Positions 62,555-64,000 of a stretch of DNA of 64,000 nucleotides are shown here, piece by piece. Each line of letters starts with the position of its first letter. The first letter of the stretch is position 1. Origin of the DNA: Bacillus sp. FJAT-50079 (GTDB lineage: Bacteria > Bacillota > Bacilli > Bacillales > Bacillaceae_C); assembly GCF_018343515.1 (NCBI RefSeq), contig NZ_JAGYPD010000001.1, positions 434,001-498,000 of the forward strand, given 5' to 3'. The notes below the pieces were generated by a model, which saw nothing but the letters and a program-made list of their open reading frames with translations, searched no databases and had not been told where the DNA came from. The translations under genes and the position numbers were made by a program.

Positions 62555-62568
62555 TGTTAACGCTTACA
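62555..62568. promoter_or_regulatory. cre site upstream of the PL8 lyase gene
   Basis: On the minus strand TGTAAGCGTTAACA matches all 14 positions of TGWAARCGYTWWCA. It lies 55 bases upstream of the lyase start codon and 195 upstream of the response-regulator gene. CcpA should repress the lyase when preferred sugars are present. Confidence 0.8.
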
Positions 62569-62762
62569 ACTATCTACTAATTAAAACCTCCCTTTTTCAA
62601 AGATGAACATTGGTGTATAATAATTGTAAGTGGTTTCATAAAGTCTCTTAAGTGGAAAAGATTATACCACCTATAAATAGACCTAGAACTTTCAGTCTAT
62701 TCTATATTTTTAGGTATCCCTGTAAATACATTCAATTCATATGCTTTGTTGGAGGGAATCTA

Positions 62763-63446
62763 TTGGAAACGATTCATATATTAATTGCCGATGATATGGA
62801 AGCACATCGCAGACGACTCGAAAGAATTATTGCTAGTGAAAAAGATTTAGTATTAACCGCGTCAGCCAAAAGTGGGTATGAAGCAGTCGCTCTAGCTGCT
62901 GTCAAAAAGCCAAACATCGTATTATTAGATATCGAAATGGAAAGCCAAATGGCTGGTATTAAAGCAGCAGCAGAAATCCATAAAATTTTGCCTGATACAA
63001 AAATCATCATGCTAACAATTCATCAAGATAATAATGTTGTTTTCGCCGCTTTCCAAACTGGCATTGTTGATTACTTAATTAAATCAGCCCCTAAAGAGGA
63101 AATTCTCGAAGCGATTTATTCTGCCGCTAATAATCAATCTCCTATCCGGCCCATCATCGCCGAAAAAATAAGGGAAGAATTTGCTCGTATTAAAAAGTCG
63201 GAAGATCATTTAACGGGATTTTTTAAAGTTATAGCTACCCTTACACCATCTGAACTTGAAGTATTAAAGCTCCTATGCAAAGGGTTAAAACGAAAAGAAA
63301 TTGCAGAAGAACGCAGCGTCGAAATGGAGACGGTCAAAAAACAAATTAGTAGTTTACTGAAGAAATTTGATCGACGGAATACAAAGGAAATTGTAGAAGT
63401 AGTGAATGAGTTAAAATTATTCGATATGATTAGAGACATATCATGA
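62763..63446 (+). CDS. LuxR/NarL-type response regulator
   Basis: The 227-residue protein has a receiver domain (1-120) with acidic residues 10-11, phosphoacceptor aspartate 56 in VLLDIEME and a lysine in DYLIKSAPKEE. A LuxR-type helix-turn-helix occupies about 155-220 (LTPSELEVLKLLCKGLKRKE, IAEERSVEMETVKKQISSLL). TTG 62763 lies six bases after GGAGGG; the frame extends 37 codons upstream without a site. It is divergent from the PL8 gene and most likely pairs with the kinase at 57171. It may activate the lyase and the importer. Confidence 0.87.
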   Translation: METIHILIADDMEAHRRRLERIIASEKDLVLTASAKSGYEAVALAAVKKPNIVLLDIEMESQMAGIKAAAEIHKILPDTKIIMLTIHQDNNVVFAAFQTGIVDYLIKSAPKEEILEAIYSAANNQSPIRPIIAEKIREEFARIKKSEDHLTGFFKVIATLTPSELEVLKLLCKGLKRKEIAEERSVEMETVKKQISSLLKKFDRRNTKEIVEVVNELKLFDMIRDIS

Positions 63447-63449
63447 ATA

Positions 63450-63503
63450 AAACGATCAATCAGAATGGACTCTTAATGCCCATTCTGATTGACCGTTTTT
63501 AAT
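63450..63503. terminator. Terminator after the response-regulator gene
   Basis: AACGATCAATCAGAATGG and CCATTCTGATTGACCGTT pair with one mismatch to give a stem of about 17 pairs, followed by TTTTT. It separates the regulator from a convergent fragment. Confidence 0.85.
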
Positions 63504-63522
63504 GCTTCCTTAAAGGCCTGAT

Positions 63523-63828
63523 TCACTCTATTCGTAACTGGAATATATAACTGTTTTCTTTCGGATACTCTGAAAAGTTAATTTCCCTTTCCTTTTCTAT
63601 AATCTTCAACATGCATTCCTTTCTTTTTAGTTTGGAAAGCCATTGCAATGCTCGCAAATCCTGTAAAGCGTGATAAAAGACCTTGAGGCGAATGGAAGGT
63701 ACAGCATTTCCTGTTGCCAATTGATCCAAATGAGGGGTATGGATTCTATTTATTTCCTGCACAGCCAAGTGCTCAATATTCCTAATCACCAGTTGGATGA
63801 AGATATTAGATTTCGTTAACTTCATCAT
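63523..63828 (-). pseudogene. Fragment resembling the C-terminus of DUF4091 (GH123-like) proteins
   Basis: The frame encodes 101 residues. Residues 43-101 (VPSIRLKVFYHALQDLRALQ, then INFSEYPKENSYIFQLR) look like the C-terminal end of DUF4091-containing glycosidase-like proteins, where an SIRLxVFxxALQDLRALxLL block is followed by a TFxNYPxxAxxLLxLR block. The first 40 residues do not fit the preceding part of such proteins, and the ATG at 63828 has only a weak GGGAAG-like site. It is more likely the end of a broken gene than a small protein. GH123-related enzymes release N-acetylgalactosamine, which would fit chondroitin use. Confidence 0.45.
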
Positions 63829-63849
63829 TGTCTAGCTTCCCTACATTGA

Positions 63850-63885
63850 TAAAAAAGGACAGGCTACATTGAGCAAGTCCTTTTC
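63850..63885 (-). terminator. Terminator of the gene at the right edge
   Basis: AAAAGGAC and GTCCTTTT form an eight-pair stem; on the minus strand a T-run follows. It lies just past the stop of the partial gene. Confidence 0.65.
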
Positions 63886-63888
63886 TTC

Positions 63889-64000
63889 CTATGCATGGGC
63901 AATTCTTGGCATTGGCATTGGTTCTTTCCCAAGTTCGGCCCACGCATATTTTAATAAAAGTTCCATTTTTATAGATTGATATTCAGGGTGATTCCACAGA
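63889..64000 (-). CDS. C-terminus of a probable second sulfatase (partial)
   Basis: Only the last 36 or so codons are in the window: WNHPEYQSIKMELLLKYAWA, then ELGKEPMPMPRIAHA and TAG at 63889. This type of ending, with a helix of the form PEYxxIKxELLxK followed by GKEPMPMPRxAxA, I associate with arylsulfatase-type proteins. It has no match to the end of the sulfatase at 50943. If correct, the locus carries at least two sulfatases. The rest lies beyond the right edge, so the call is tentative. Confidence 0.45.
   Translation of the reverse strand, partial: LWNHPEYQSIKMELLLKYAWAELGKEPMPMPRIAHA

Overview
The window is a low-GC stretch of chromosome from an endospore-forming member of the Bacillaceae. 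RsfA, GerQ, HemQ, BshB2 with YojF, a LipL octanoyltransferase and many strong AGGAGG-type ribosome-binding sites all point there. The first part follows the Bacillus subtilis ywfO-rsfA-lipL-pta-hemQ and gerQ-ywdK-ywdI-ung neighbourhoods. No rRNA, tRNA, CRISPR array, prophage or intact transposon was seen.

Layout. 1-25.6 kb is mostly housekeeping: spore genes (rsfA, gerQ), lipoate and acetate metabolism (lipL, pta), haem (hemQ), DNA repair (ung, recQ), a molybdopterin operon (mobA-moaE-moaD-moeB), an export-type ABC transporter with a degenerate-ATPase/LytTR regulator beside it, rsgA behind an unusual leader, pdxK, and the bacillithiol pair yojF-bshB2. A 52-bp tandem array fills 13.87-14.52 kb. 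A YjiH-like gene at 22 kb is frameshifted.

25.8-42.3 kb turns to carbohydrates: a secreted PL11 rhamnogalacturonan lyase, an MtlR/MtlA/HPr-like PTS cluster, a chemoreceptor, an IS1182-type remnant, two zinc polyol dehydrogenases and an ABC importer of the sorbitol/mannitol type. A duplicated P-loop protein of unknown role follows.

42.5 kb to the right edge is best read as a glycosaminoglycan (hyaluronan/chondroitin-type) utilisation locus. A secreted PL8 lyase with a carbohydrate-binding module and Big2 domains would cut the polymer. Two ATPase-less ABC importers would take up the oligosaccharides. A GH88 unsaturated glucuronyl hydrolase and a sulfatase without a signal peptide would process them in the cytoplasm. 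A Gfo/Idh/MocA oxidoreductase, a YesL-like protein, a YesM/YesN-type two-component system and a second two-component pair bracketing the lyase complete it. A perfect cre site lies upstream of the lyase. At the right edge there is a fragment resembling the C-terminus of DUF4091/GH123-like proteins and the C-terminus of what looks like a second sulfatase, so the locus probably continues.

All family calls rest on sequence motifs, gene order and remembered family features. No database search was run. Where an open reading frame could start upstream of a better ribosome-binding site, the start with the better site was chosen and the reason is given.
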